Shown here: piece by piece, positions 1-9,766 of the stretch
Position numbering within the stretch: position 1 is the stretch's first letter
How the letters are laid out: each line of letters begins with the position of its first letter
Source of the DNA: Lelliottia amnigena
Lineage (GTDB): Bacteria; Pseudomonadota; Gammaproteobacteria; Enterobacterales; Enterobacteriaceae
Direction of reading: 5' to 3'
DNA: 64,000 bases
Assembly: GCA_900635465.1 (NCBI GenBank)
Contig: LR134135.1
Location: 2,790,001 to 2,854,000, forward strand
Notes under the pieces: generated by a model
Database searches by the model: none
Told to the model about the DNA's origin: nothing
Seen by the model: only the letters and a program-made list of their open reading frames with translations
Program-made: the position numbers and the translations under genes

Positions 1-553
1 TCGCCACATGGTGTTGATCCTGTTCCATTTTGAGATTGATATTACGCAGTGTGACCTGCTCTTCACTCTCATGCTGGAACACCAGAATGCTGTCCACCAC
101 CTTCAGATTAGCGATATCAAACGACCAACCGGCATCTTCAGCGACGTCAGGTAACGAATTTTCATGCGGCGCGACCGGCGCATTCTCTTTTCGAACCGCT
201 TCGGTTTGCGGCGTAAGTTGAATGACCGCGCCTTTCAGCATCACCTGCTCCACCTGCAGCTGATGCGACAGCAGCGGCAGTAAGGCCACATCGAGGCGCA
301 TATTGTCTGCAGTGACCAGAGGAACGGAGGCACCAGGCGCTGTCAACGACATCCGCCCGGACAGAATGCTGAGCTGCGGCCAAACGTGCCAGCGAAGTGA
401 CCCATCCAGCTTCAGTTCATACCCGCTTCGTGCTTCGACCTGCCGCACCATATAGCTGCGGAAATCATTGGGGTTAACCAGCAGAACTAACGCCGACAGG
501 CCAGCGACGACCACCACCAGCAAAATCATCAGCGTCGTAAGAACTCTTCTCAT
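1..553 (-). CDS. asmA: AsmA family outer-membrane assembly protein, N-terminal part (cut by window edge)
   Basis: The reading frame is open from an ATG at 553 to the window edge, giving the first ~184 residues of a protein that is about 617 residues in E. coli. The start MRRVLTTLM leads into one hydrophobic segment (about residues 4-27), the inner-membrane anchor typical of AsmA-like proteins, followed by a periplasmic part. AsmA proteins are implicated in lipid or LPS homeostasis and outer-membrane protein assembly. It sits 25 bp downstream of dcd on the same strand, as in E. coli, so udk-dcd-asmA is probably one transcription unit. The call is from family knowledge and synteny; the C-terminus is not visible. 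Confidence 0.93.
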   Translation of the reverse strand, partial: MRRVLTTLMILLVVVVAGLSALVLLVNPNDFRSYMVRQVEARSGYELKLDGSLRWHVWPQLSILSGRMSLTAPGASVPLVTADNMRLDVALLPLLSHQLQVEQVMLKGAVIQLTPQTEAVRKENAPVAPHENSLPDVAEDAGWSFDIANLKVVDSILVFQHESEEQVTLRNINLKMEQDQHHVA

Positions 554-578
554 GGCATCCTCGGTGAACGGCCTAATT

Positions 579-1160
579 TCAGTCTTTATCGATACGACTG
601 GCAACCGCACCCTGCTGATCGCGATACTTTGCATCCTGCCGGCGGTTATAAGGACGATCGGCCGGGCCGGTTAACGGCTCGAAGCTCAGCGCACCGATCA
701 TCATTCCAGGACGTAATGCCAGGGGCAGTTTCCCGGCGTTGAAAAACTCCAATACAATATGACCTGACCAACCTGGATCGATACGGTGTGCGGTGACGTG
801 AACCATCAATCCCAGCCGCGCCAGAGAAGAACGCCCATCGAGCCAGCCAACCAAATCAGCAGGCAATGTGACGGATTCAAACGTGACCGCCAGCGCCAGT
901 TCGCCGGGATGCAAATAAAAGGCTTCACCTTCTTCCAGCACGATTTCGTCACTCATCACACGATCAAGCGCGGCGCTGACTTCGTCTTTCGGCCCGCTCA
1001 AATCGATATAGGCAGCGGTATGACCACTAAACGTGCGGAATTTATTGCCCAGACGCACATCAACGGTCACGCCGTTAATTCGCTCCACGGGTGGACGCGG
1101 GGTGATAGACAGACGGCCTTCGTCCAGCCAGGCTTCTATATCACGGTCACAAAGACGCAT
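579..1160 (-). CDS. dcd: dCTP deaminase
   Basis: A 193-residue protein, the same length as E. coli Dcd. It deaminates dCTP to dUTP, feeding dTTP synthesis in the cytoplasm. The trimeric dUTPase-like fold is recognisable: the SSLARLG motif (residues 111-117) holds Ser111 and Arg115, and the catalytic Glu138 lies in VLEFF. It lies between udk and asmA on the same strand. The start [12 protein letters not shown] is the conserved one. No defects are seen. Confidence 0.98.
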   Translation of the reverse strand: MRLCDRDIEAWLDEGRLSITPRPPVERINGVTVDVRLGNKFRTFSGHTAAYIDLSGPKDEVSAALDRVMSDEIVLEEGEAFYLHPGELALAVTFESVTLPADLVGWLDGRSSLARLGLMVHVTAHRIDPGWSGHIVLEFFNAGKLPLALRPGMMIGALSFEPLTGPADRPYNRRQDAKYRDQQGAVASRIDKD

Positions 1161-1179
1161 GCCACTTTCTCCTTTCGTG

Positions 1180-1210
1180 CATCAAAACCTGAAGCCATAC
1201 TGGCTTCAGG
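1180..1210 (-). terminator. Stem-loop between udk and dcd
   Basis: A perfect 9-bp inverted repeat (CCTGAAGCC at 1188-1196 and GGCTTCAGG at 1202-1210) with a 5-nt loop. Read on the minus strand it is followed by TTTTG. It lies just after the udk stop, so it probably ends or attenuates udk transcription before dcd. Confidence 0.6.
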
Positions 1211-1251
1211 GCGTATCAGGTTATTTCTGAACGGTACACAATTTGCGCGAA

Positions 1252-1893
1252 TTATTCAAAAAACTGACTGATTTTCGCTTTCAGAATATCGATAGCAATG
1301 CGGTTTTTACCCCCACGCGGCACGATGATATCGGCGTATTGTTTAGACGGTTCGATAAATTGCAGGAACATCGGCCGTACCGTTTTTTGATATTGCGCCA
1401 TGACGGAATCCATCGAACGGCCACGCTCGTTGACATCACGTTTGATACGGCGCATCAGACAAATATCCAGCGGCGTATCGACAAAAATGGAGAAGTTCAT
1501 CGCTTCGCGCAGGCGCGCGTCGGTCAGCAACAAGATCCCTTCCAGAATGATGACCTTTTTCGGTTCGATGTGAATCGTGTCTTGCGTACGCGTGTGATCA
1601 ACGTAGCTGTAGACCGGGAGATCAATAGGCGTGCCGTTTTTGATCATTTGTAAATGCTGGAACAACAGACTGTGATCCATGGCATTGGGATGGTCGTAGT
1701 TGGTTTTTACACGCTCTTCCATCGACAGATGCGATTGATCTTTGTAATAGCTGTCTTCGGGAATGACGCCGATGTGTTCATCACCAACCTGATCGCGCAG
1801 TTCACGATAAAGCGTACTGGCAATAAGACTTTTACCTGAAGCCGATGCGCCGGCGATGCCGATAATGACGCACTGATGGGACTTATCAGTCAT
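1252..1893 (-). CDS. udk: Uridine/cytidine kinase
   Basis: A 213-residue protein, equal in length to E. coli Udk. It phosphorylates uridine and cytidine to UMP and CMP in pyrimidine salvage. The P-loop GASASGKS is at residues 15-22, and a GILLLTD segment in mid-protein is typical of the family. The start at 1893 (MTDKSHQ) matches the enteric consensus. It is first in the udk-dcd-asmA series and divergent from dgcE. Confidence 0.98.
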   Translation of the reverse strand: MTDKSHQCVIIGIAGASASGKSLIASTLYRELRDQVGDEHIGVIPEDSYYKDQSHLSMEERVKTNYDHPNAMDHSLLFQHLQMIKNGTPIDLPVYSYVDHTRTQDTIHIEPKKVIILEGILLLTDARLREAMNFSIFVDTPLDICLMRRIKRDVNERGRSMDSVMAQYQKTVRPMFLQFIEPSKQYADIIVPRGGKNRIAIDILKAKISQFFE

Positions 1894-2236
1894 AAATTTA
1901 GCGACCTGATTAACCTGGATGTAAAGGAAGGACGACGCCGGAGCGTCAAACGCCGCAATTATAGGGATTTCGCTTGCGTGATACTAGTCGTAAGCGCAGC
2001 TAATGCGTGAGTCATTCTAAAGTCGCTCATTTCTCCCTGACGCAAATTTTGATGGTCAATTTTAACGCATTCATGAAGAAATTTCTGCTGACTAAGTATT
2101 TAATAACTCTATGATGACAAATTATGAGCAGTCGGCATATGAATTGTAAATTGTTTGTACTAGCATAATCCAAATTCAAATTTCAACTCGTCCGGACCTG
2201 GTTCCTGGCGGCATGGCGTCCCTGGATAAAGCGGTA
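1894..2236. other. udk-dgcE divergent intergenic region
   Basis: About 340 bp between two divergent genes. It is AT-rich in its centre (2040-2180) and must hold promoters for both sides. I see no supported ORF, RNA gene or repeat. Confidence 0.5.
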
Positions 2237-5200
2237 ATGAATAAACAATACCAGCGCGTTTTGGTTACTACCCCACATCCAGCCCTACGGCTTGTCAGTC
2301 TCGGTCTGGTAACGTTCATCTTTACCCTTTTCTCGCTCGAACTGACTCGATTCGGAACGTTGCTGGCGCCGCTGTGGTTCCCGACCTCTATCATGATGGT
2401 CGCATTTTATCGCCATGCAGGGAAAATGTGGCCGGGTATTGCCCTGGCCTGTTCACTGGGGAATATTGTCGCTTCAGGCTTATTGTTCTCCTGGGAAGCG
2501 ATTAACTTCTGGTACCCCGCGATAAATGCTATCGAAGCATGTGTGGGCGCGCTTCTGCTGCGTAAAATGTTGCCCTGGTACAATCCTTTAAAAAATCTTG
2601 GCGACTGGATACGTCTCGCGATCGGCGGCGCCGCGATCCCGCCGTTACTGGGTGGCGTTCTGGCCTGGCTTCTGGTTCCCAGCGAGGAGCCACTGCGTAA
2701 CTTTTTGGTGTGGGTATTATCGGAATCTATCGGTGCGCTGGCGCTTGTCCCGCTAGGACTGCTGTTTAAACCGCACTATTTACTGCGCCATCGCAACCCA
2801 AAACTGCTGCTTGAAACGCTCGTCACCCTGGCGGTCACGCTGGCGCTGTGTTGGATTGCGATTACGTTCCTTCCCTGGCCGTTTACCTGCGTCATCGTAT
2901 TGCTGATGTGGAGTGCCGTGCGCCTCCCGCGGCTGGAAGCCTTCCTCGTTTTTTTGATCACGGTGATGATGGTGTCGCTGATGATGGCGACCAATCCGAC
3001 CCACATGACCACCCAAAATACCGGTGTCATGCTGAATGCGCCCTGGCTACCGTTCCTGATGATGCTGCTTCCCGCGAACGTCATGACCATGGTGATGTAC
3101 GCCTTTCGGGCCGAACGTAAGCACATTACCGAAAGCGAAGAACGTTTTCGTAACGCTATGGAATATTCGGCGATTGGCATGGCGCTGGTCGGGATCGATG
3201 GCCAATGGCTGCAGACCAACAAAGCCCTTTGTGAATTTCTTGGCTATTCCCAGACCGAGCTGCAATCCCTCACGTTTCAACAATTGACCTGGCCTGAAGA
3301 TTTACATATCGATCTTGAGAGTCTGGAGCAACTGGCGCGTGGTGACATCAACAGCTACTCACTGGAGAAACGCTATTACACCCGTAACGGCGAAGTCGTG
3401 TGGGCGCTGCTGACCGTATCGGTTGTGCGTCATACGGACGGATCGCCGCTCTATTTTATTGCGCAAGTTGAAGACATTAATGACCTTAAACACACCGAAT
3501 GGGTGAATAAGCGCCTGATGGAGCGTATTACGCTGGCGAACGAAGCCGGTGGCATTGGCATCTGGGAATGGGACCTGCAGCCTGACGTGATCAGTTGGGA
3601 CAAACGCATGTTCGAGATGTATGAAATTCCGGCGCACATCAAGCCGACCTGGCAACTCTGGAACGACAGCATTATTCCCGAAGATCGCGCTTACGCCGAG
3701 CAGGTTATTCGCGATTCTCTGATGGCCAGAGTGCCCTTTAAGCTTGAGTTCCGCATACGCGTGAAAGAAGGCGTGCGTCATATCCGTGCTTTGGCTAATC
3801 GGGTTCTCAATAAACAAGGTGAAGTCGAACGACTGCTCGGCATTAATATGGACATGACTGAAGTTAAGGAACTTAACGAAGCGTTGTTCCAGGAAAAAGA
3901 GCGTCTGCACATCACGCTCGACTCCATCGGTGAAGCCGTGCTCTGTACCGATGTCGATATGCACGTCACCTTTATGAACCCCGTCGCAGAGAAAATGAGC
4001 GGCTGGACGCAACAGGAAGCGATGGGTCAGCCGATTTTGAGCGTGTTACACATCACGTTCAGCGAAAACGGTCCGCCGATGGAAAATATTCACAGCGGCG
4101 ATATGTCACGTTCCGACATTAATCAGGATGTGGTGCTGCACAGCCGCACCGGAGGAACGTTCGATATTCATTACAGTATCACGCCATTAAGCACGCTGGA
4201 CGGGCAAAACATCGGTTCCGTTCTGGTCATTCAGGATGTCACTGAATCGCGTAAAATGCTGCGCCAGCTCAGCTACAGCGCCTCGCATGATGGTCTTACT
4301 CACCTCGCAAACCGCGTCAGTTTTGAAAGCCATTTAAAGCGCCTGCTGCAAACCGTTCATGACACGCATCAACGCCACGCTCTGGTGTTTATCGATCTCG
4401 ATCGCTTTAAAGCGGTGAACGATACCGCAGGGCACGCCGCGGGCGATGCGCTGCTGCGCGAGCTCTCCTCGCTGATGCTCAGCATGCTGCGCTCCAGCGA
4501 CGTATTAGCACGTCTGGGTGGCGATGAATTTGGTTTGCTGCTTCCGGACTGCAACGTTGAAAGTTCGCGCTACATTGCCGGGCGCATCATTCACGCCATC
4601 AATGATTACCAGTTTATGTGGGAAGGTCGTCTGCATCGTATCGGTGCCAGCGCCGGGATTACGCTGCTTGATGACACCAACTATCAGGCTGCGGACGTGA
4701 TGTCTCAGGCCGATATCGCCTGCTATGCGTCGAAGAATAACGGCCGTGGCGTGGTGACGGTGTATGAGCCGCAGCAGGAACGTATTCACAGCGCGCGGGG
4801 CATGATGTCGCTGGATGAGCAGTGGCATATGATCAAAGACAACCAGCTGCTGATGACGGGCCGTAGCGTGGCCTCCCCACGCATCCCGGAAAGCAGCAAC
4901 TTCTGGCTCATCTCCCTGCGACTGTGGACCAGCCAGGGCGACGTCGTGGAAGAACAGGCGTTCCGCTCAGGTCTGATGGAGCCGGATCTGTTACATGCGT
5001 TGGATCGCCGGATCTTCCAGACCTTTTTCCGTACCTACGCAAGCCAGGTCGCCACCAAAGGAATGGGCGTGGCGCTGCCGCTCTCTGCTGAAGGGCTATC
5101 CAGCACGACGCTTGTAAGCGAACTGCTCGATTTACTGGAGAAAAGTCCTCTGCAGGGGCGCTTGCTGCACCTGGTTATCCCGGTAGAAACCCTGCAGAAC

Positions 5201-5566
5201 CAGGACATAAACATTCAGAATGGATTACAAAAACTCCGTCTGGCGGGATGCCGAATTGTGCTGTGTCACGTCGGGCGCAACATGGATGTGTTCAACCATC
5301 TCATCCCGCACATGGCGGATTATCTGTTGTTGGATCCTGAACTCGTCACCAACGTTCACGGTAATCTGATGGACGAAATGATGGTGTCTATCATTCAGGG
5401 CCACGCCCAACGACTCGGCATGAAAACCATCGCCGGGCCGAGTAACCAGCCCTTGATGATGGATACGCTTTCCGGGATTGGTATCGATTATATCTACGGC
5501 GACTGTATTGCCGAGCCGCAGCCGTTAGAGCTGCTGCTCAATACCAGCTATTTCGCGATCAACTAG
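2237..5566 (+). CDS. dgcE: Diguanylate cyclase with MASE1, PAS and degenerate EAL domains
   Basis: About 1109 residues (E. coli DgcE/YegE is 1105). The order is an eight-helix MASE1 membrane sensor (about residues 15-300), three PAS/PAC repeats (about 310-680), a GGDEF domain (LARLGGDEFG near residue 755) and a C-terminal EAL-like domain that lacks the canonical EAL signature. It makes c-di-GMP from GTP and promotes biofilm and curli formation in E. coli. I prefer the ATG at 2237 (MNKQYQRVLV) because it aligns with the E. coli start; an in-frame ATG at 2213 would add eight residues. It is convergent with alkA, with only 10 bp between them. Confidence 0.95.
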   Translation: MNKQYQRVLVTTPHPALRLVSLGLVTFIFTLFSLELTRFGTLLAPLWFPTSIMMVAFYRHAGKMWPGIALACSLGNIVASGLLFSWEAINFWYPAINAIEACVGALLLRKMLPWYNPLKNLGDWIRLAIGGAAIPPLLGGVLAWLLVPSEEPLRNFLVWVLSESIGALALVPLGLLFKPHYLLRHRNPKLLLETLVTLAVTLALCWIAITFLPWPFTCVIVLLMWSAVRLPRLEAFLVFLITVMMVSLMMATNPTHMTTQNTGVMLNAPWLPFLMMLLPANVMTMVMYAFRAERKHITESEERFRNAMEYSAIGMALVGIDGQWLQTNKALCEFLGYSQTELQSLTFQQLTWPEDLHIDLESLEQLARGDINSYSLEKRYYTRNGEVVWALLTVSVVRHTDGSPLYFIAQVEDINDLKHTEWVNKRLMERITLANEAGGIGIWEWDLQPDVISWDKRMFEMYEIPAHIKPTWQLWNDSIIPEDRAYAEQVIRDSLMARVPFKLEFRIRVKEGVRHIRALANRVLNKQGEVERLLGINMDMTEVKELNEALFQEKERLHITLDSIGEAVLCTDVDMHVTFMNPVAEKMSGWTQQEAMGQPILSVLHITFSENGPPMENIHSGDMSRSDINQDVVLHSRTGGTFDIHYSITPLSTLDGQNIGSVLVIQDVTESRKMLRQLSYSASHDGLTHLANRVSFESHLKRLLQTVHDTHQRHALVFIDLDRFKAVNDTAGHAAGDALLRELSSLMLSMLRSSDVLARLGGDEFGLLLPDCNVESSRYIAGRIIHAINDYQFMWEGRLHRIGASAGITLLDDTNYQAADVMSQADIACYASKNNGRGVVTVYEPQQERIHSARGMMSLDEQWHMIKDNQLLMTGRSVASPRIPESSNFWLISLRLWTSQGDVVEEQAFRSGLMEPDLLHALDRRIFQTFFRTYASQVATKGMGVALPLSAEGLSSTTLVSELLDLLEKSPLQGRLLHLVIPVETLQNQDINIQNGLQKLRLAGCRIVLCHVGRNMDVFNHLIPHMADYLLLDPELVTNVHGNLMDEMMVSIIQGHAQRLGMKTIAGPSNQPLMMDTLSGIGIDYIYGDCIAEPQPLELLLNTSYFAIN

Positions 5567-5576
5567 ACCGCAGCCC

Positions 5577-6437
5577 TTACGCATCGGGCATTTGCACGTC
5601 TGGTATCCAGCCGTCGGTGTACCAGATATGCAGCAATGCATAGGAACGCCAGGGCTGCCAGCGCTGAGCATAGCGGCGAATCTGCGCCGGGGTCATACCG
5701 GCAAAACGCTGTTTAATCAGATAATCATCCGGTAAAAATACGTCTTTCGCCTGCCAGCCGCGTAGCGCCAGATAGTTCGCCGTCCAGCGCCCTATCCCCG
5801 GACGGGTTTGCAGCGCCTTCACTCCCGCGTCAATATCCTCCGGCGGTCGCAGCGGAAATGTCCCCTCGACGACCGATTGTGCCAGATGAATCAGCGATTC
5901 TGCGCGCTTAACGGGCATTCCTAATGCCTTTAGCGCCAGCGGATCGGCACCAGCAAGAGCCGCGGCCGTCGGGAAACAACGGTATTGAGGGAAATCGTTT
6001 AGCGGTTCACCACACAACGCTACAACTCGCGACGCCAGCTTTGCCGCCATCGATACGCTCACCAGCTGGCCAAGAATCGCCCGCACGCCCTGTTCAAAGG
6101 CATCCATTGAGCCGGGTAGCCGTAATCCGGGCCGCGCCGCGCCCAGGTCGCCTAACGTCGCGGCGATTTCCTGCGGATGGCAGCCGAGGTCGAACAGGCG
6201 ATCGATGCGCTCAAGACACTCGTCTGCGACGGGAATTAGCCCTTCGCTGAGCGTAACGCGCAACGTACATCTGTTGATATCAGGGACGACGCGAAACACC
6301 CCCTGATGCCCGTCACAGGCGAAACTGCGTTCGTAATACTCGTCAGTGACGGTTTCGATGCCCGCCACCGCACGCGCACTCAGAAATCCAAACATCCATT
6401 GCCAGTCATAAGGTGGTTTCCAGTTCAGGGTATACAT
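5577..6437 (-). CDS. alkA: DNA-3-methyladenine glycosylase II
   Basis: 286 residues (E. coli AlkA is 282). It removes alkylated purines, starting base-excision repair. An AlkA N-terminal domain (about 1-110) is followed by the HhH-GPD domain. The helix-hairpin-helix RPGIGRWTA is at 212-220 and the catalytic aspartate Asp238 sits in LPDDYL, the same number as in E. coli. In E. coli it is activated by methylated Ada; I did not identify an Ada site here. It is divergent from yegD. Confidence 0.97.
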   Translation of the reverse strand: MYTLNWKPPYDWQWMFGFLSARAVAGIETVTDEYYERSFACDGHQGVFRVVPDINRCTLRVTLSEGLIPVADECLERIDRLFDLGCHPQEIAATLGDLGAARPGLRLPGSMDAFEQGVRAILGQLVSVSMAAKLASRVVALCGEPLNDFPQYRCFPTAAALAGADPLALKALGMPVKRAESLIHLAQSVVEGTFPLRPPEDIDAGVKALQTRPGIGRWTANYLALRGWQAKDVFLPDDYLIKQRFAGMTPAQIRRYAQRWQPWRSYALLHIWYTDGWIPDVQMPDA

Positions 6438-6570
6438 CGCTGCTCCTTTTCATCTGCTCCTCAGCATAAACCGTCTTTCTGTGCGCTGCCTTGCTTTCAT
6501 ATTCCAGTTGTCGCGAGCGTAACATTTCGCTAAAGTCTCGCCCCTTCTCAACGGCATGGGGATTTCGTCA

Positions 6571-7922
6571 GTGTTTATTGGATTTGACTACGGTACGGCA
6601 AACTGCTCAGTGGCAGTGATGGACAACGATCAGCCACGTCTGCTGAAAATGGAAAAAGAGAGTACCCTGCTGCCGTCGATGCTGTGCGCACCGACGCGTG
6701 AGGCGGTGAGCGAATGGCTGTATCGTCATCATCAGGTGCCTGCCACCGCTACGGAAACCCAGGCGCTGCTGCGTCGCGCCGTCAATTTTAACCGCGAAGA
6801 AGATATCGATGTAACGCCGTCGAGCGTCCAGTTCGGATTAGCCTCGTTGGGCCAGTACATCGACGATCCGGAAGAAGTTTACTTCGTGAAATCGCCAAAA
6901 TCCTTTCTCGGTGCCAGCGGACTCAAGCCCCAGCAGGTCGCGTTGTTTGAAGATCTGGTTTGCGCCATGATGCTGCACATCCGTCAACAGGCGCAAACGC
7001 AGGTGACGGAAGCGATTACCCAGGCGGTGATCGGACGCCCCATCAACTTCCAGGGCCTGGGCGGCGATGACGCTAACCATCAGGCGCAGGGCATTCTTGA
7101 GCGTGCCGCGCATCGCGCCGGTTTCCAGGACGTGGTGTTCCAGTATGAGCCGGTTGCTGCCGGTCTGGATTTTGAAGCCACGCTGCGTGAAGAAAAACGC
7201 GTGCTGGTCGTCGATATCGGTGGCGGGACCACCGACTGTTCGCTGCTGCTGATGGGCCCTGAATGGCACACGCGCCGCGATCGTGAAAACAGTCTGTTAG
7301 GCCACAGCGGTTGCCGCGTGGGTGGTAACGACCTGGATATCGCGCTGGCGTTTAAGAGCCTGATGCCGCTGCTCGGCATGGGCGGACAGACCGAAAAGGC
7401 ACCGCACTGCCTATTCTGCCGTGGTGGAATGCCGTCGCCATTAACGACGTCCCGGCGCAGAGTGACTTCTACAGCACCGCCAACGGCCGTTTCCTGAACG
7501 ATCTGATGCGTGACGCGCAGGACGGTGACAAAGTGGCGCTGCTGCACAAAGTCTGGCGTCAGCGTCTGAGCTATCGCGTGGTACGTAGCGCCGAAGAGAG
7601 CAAAATTGCGCTCTCTGAAGCACCAGAACACGCCGTCACGCTGCCGTTTATCGGTGATGAACTGGCCACTGCGATTTCGCAGCACGGGCTCGAAACCGCG
7701 CTGTCTCAGCCGCTACAACGCATTCTGGAACAGGTGCAGCTGGCGCTGGAAAACGGCAACGATAAGCCTGACGTTATCTATCTGACCGGCGGTAGCGCCC
7801 GTTCACCGTTGATCAAAAAAGCGCTGGCGGAACAGCTGCCTGGCATTCCGATTGCGGGTGGTGATGATTTTGGCTCGGTGACCGCCGGACTGGCGCGCTG
7901 GGCGAAGGTGATGTTTAGTTAA
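6571..7922 (+). pseudogene. yegD: Hsp70-family chaperone-like protein YegD, frameshifted
   Basis: Two frames together encode the whole of YegD. The first runs to the KAP region near 7400 and the second carries the C-terminal part, including LTGGSARSPLIKKAL. A single base is missing in the AAAA run at 7394-7397: restoring it gives GTALPILPWWN and a 450-residue protein, the E. coli length. The actin-like ATPase motifs GFDYGTANCS and DIGGGTTDCS are intact. I take the GTG at 6571 as start because a GGGG-type ribosome site lies 9 nt upstream and E. coli YegD begins at the same FIGFDYG; an ATG at 6556 is possible. The lesion is probably a sequencing or assembly error; function is unknown beyond the fold. 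Confidence 0.85.
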
Positions 7923-8346
7923 GCGTAGCGGATTGCTCTCTCCCCTCCTACAGGGAGAGAGAACCCATATAGCTATAGCCATCGAATCGTCACAGAATTC
8001 GAAAGTTTCGAAGCGAGGCCTTCGTCCGGCTGAAAATCGCCGAGATGTTTCCCGGTGGCCGGGGCGAGGCGCATGGATGCGCCGAGAGGGCGCGACTTGC
8101 AGGGACGCTGCATCGCGCCCGACCCGAAGCCAGAGGGAATAAATCGAGGGCACCGCCTTGCGGCGATTTTCTTGCCGGGAGCCGGGGTCGCCAGGGTGGT
8201 GGCGATTGAGCCACCCTGGCACGTTCACAAGTGCAACTGTTCAGATACGCTGAAATCATGAAGTGAACGGAACGCACAACATACTCGCCTATCCCCCTCT
8301 CCCCAGACCTTTCCCTCAAGGGAGAGGAAGCCCGTCGCGCAGATTT
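7923..8346. repeat. Structured intergenic element with nested hairpins
   Basis: A 424-bp gene-free stretch with several strong inverted repeats: GGCGCA/TGCGCC at 8068-8083; an interrupted hairpin of 8 plus 5 bp at 8088-8120 (GGGCGCGA/TCGCGCCC enclosing TGCAG/CTGCA); and a 10-bp stem GCCAGGGTGG/CCACCCTGGC at 8190-8220. It is flanked by CTCTCCC/GGGAGAG stems near 7937 and 8300. The open frames inside it look like by-products of GC-rich repeats. I read it as a dispersed enterobacterial intergenic repeat, possibly transcribed; the family is not identified. Confidence 0.5.
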
Positions 8347-8451
8347 TCAATTTTGAGGCTCAATCAGATCTGATTGAAAGAGGCTCGATATAGGCATCGG
8401 ACCGTCCAGGTGCGCCTGCCACCATTCAGACAATTCCAGACAGTCCTTCAT
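8347..8451 (-). CDS. Candidate 34-residue small protein divergent from mdtA
   Basis: A short frame beginning MKDCLELSEWW and ending DLIEPQN with a TGA stop. What makes it credible is a very strong ribosome site: GGAGG on the minus strand with only 4 nt before the ATG at 8451. It is acidic, has a WW pair and no membrane segment. Its start lies 79 bp from the mdtA start on the opposite strand, so the two would share the regulatory interval. I recognise no family. Confidence 0.45.
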   Translation of the reverse strand: MKDCLELSEWWQAHLDGPMPISSLFQSDLIEPQN

Positions 8452-8530
8452 ATTTCCTCCATTTTTTCGCGGCGTTGCGTGACTAAACTAGTATCATTCC
8501 CCGAAGTATTCAGGATGAGAACGTATAACG
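8452..8530 (+). promoter_or_regulatory. mdtABCD promoter region with a weak BaeR-box-like match
   Basis: In E. coli mdtABCD-baeSR is induced by phospho-BaeR through a box resembling TTTTTCTCCATDATTGGC. Here the stretch around 8453-8470 keeps the CTCCAT core followed by T-rich sequence but lacks the GGC end (about 12 of 18 positions by eye). The assignment is weak. The same bases carry the ribosome site of the divergent small ORF. Confidence 0.3.
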
Positions 8531-9766
8531 ATGAAAGGCAGTAACACATCACGCTGGGCAATCGCCGCAGGTATCATTGTGGTGGCGCTTGCCGCCGCCT
8601 GGTACTGGCACAGTCACTCCTCTGCGAATGAAGCTACAACGCAGCAACAGCGTCCCGCTGGCGGTGGGCGTCACGGCATGCGCGGTGGCGCACTGGCCCC
8701 TGTGCAAGCGGCCACGGCCGTCAGCAAGTCGGTTCCTCGTTATCTTACTGGCCTCGGTACGATCGTTGCCGCCAACACGGTCACCGTGCGTAGCCGCGTT
8801 GACGGTCAACTGATGGCGATTCACTTCCAGGAAGGCCAACAGGTGAAAGCGGGCGATCTGCTGGCAGAGATCGATCCAAGCCAGTTCAAGGTGGCGCTGG
8901 CTCAGGCGCAGGGACAGCTCGCAAAAGACAAAGCCACGCTGGCTAACGCTCGCCGCGATCTCGCGCGTTATCAACAGCTGGTGAAAACCAATCTGGTTTC
9001 TCGTCAGGAGCTGGATACCCAACAGTCGCTGGTCAGCGAAGCACAGGGCACGATTAAAACGGACGAGGCCGCTGTCGCCAGCGCGCAGCTGCAGCTCGAC
9101 TGGAGCCGAATCACCGCCCCGATTGACGGACGCGTCGGCCTCAAACAGGTGGATATTGGCAATCAGATTTCAAGCGGCGATACCACGGGTATCGTGGTGA
9201 TCACCCAAACTCATCCTGTTGATTTGGTCTTTACGCTGCCCGAAAGCGAAATCGCTACCGTCGTACAGGCTCAGAAAACAGGCCAGACGCTGGCAGTCGA
9301 AGCATGGGATCGCACCAACAAAGCAAAATTGAGTGATGGCACGCTGCTGAGCATGGATAACCAGATCGACGCGACGACGGGCACAATCAAGGTGAAAGCG
9401 CGCTTTAACAACCAGGATGATGCCCTGTTCCCGAATCAGTTCGTCAACGCGCGCATGCTGGTCGCAACGAAAGAAAACGCGGTGGTGATCCCAACGGCGG
9501 CGTTGCAGATGGGTAACGAAGGCAATTTTGTCTGGGTGTTGAACAGCGACAATAAAGTCAGCAAACACCTCGTGAAACCGGGCATTCAGGACAGCCAGAC
9601 GGTGGTGATCGACGCCGGACTCTCCGCGGGCGACCGCGTGGTGACTGACGGAATCGATCGCCTGACGGAAGGCGCGAAAGTGGAAGTGGTGGACGCACAC
9701 AGCACCAGCACGGCAAGCGAAAAACCTGCGCGTCGTGAACACGCCAAACAGGGAGCGAACTCCTGA
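8531..9766 (+). CDS. mdtA: Multidrug efflux RND periplasmic adaptor MdtA
   Basis: 411 residues (E. coli 415). The membrane-fusion protein links the MdtBC inner-membrane pump to TolC for export of bile salts, novobiocin and similar compounds. An N-terminal anchor (about residues 9-26) is followed by a lipoyl-like half (VRSRVDGQL), a helical hairpin rich in Gln and Ala (about 120-185) and a beta-barrel domain. Its stop overlaps the mdtB start by one base, giving translational coupling. It is the first gene of mdtABCD-baeSR. Confidence 0.97.
   Translation: MKGSNTSRWAIAAGIIVVALAAAWYWHSHSSANEATTQQQRPAGGGRHGMRGGALAPVQAATAVSKSVPRYLTGLGTIVAANTVTVRSRVDGQLMAIHFQEGQQVKAGDLLAEIDPSQFKVALAQAQGQLAKDKATLANARRDLARYQQLVKTNLVSRQELDTQQSLVSEAQGTIKTDEAAVASAQLQLDWSRITAPIDGRVGLKQVDIGNQISSGDTTGIVVITQTHPVDLVFTLPESEIATVVQAQKTGQTLAVEAWDRTNKAKLSDGTLLSMDNQIDATTGTIKVKARFNNQDDALFPNQFVNARMLVATKENAVVIPTAALQMGNEGNFVWVLNSDNKVSKHLVKPGIQDSQTVVIDAGLSAGDRVVTDGIDRLTEGAKVEVVDAHSTSTASEKPARREHAKQGANS

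Noticed and set aside
8055..8261. Overlapping open frames in the yegD-mdtA gap
   Set aside because: They lie inside GC-rich inverted repeats, have Arg-rich composition on all strands and no ribosome sites.
7923..8530. ibs/sib type I toxin-antitoxin genes expected upstream of mdtA in E. coli
   Set aside because: I see no short hydrophobic Ibs-like ORF with an opposing sRNA in this interval.
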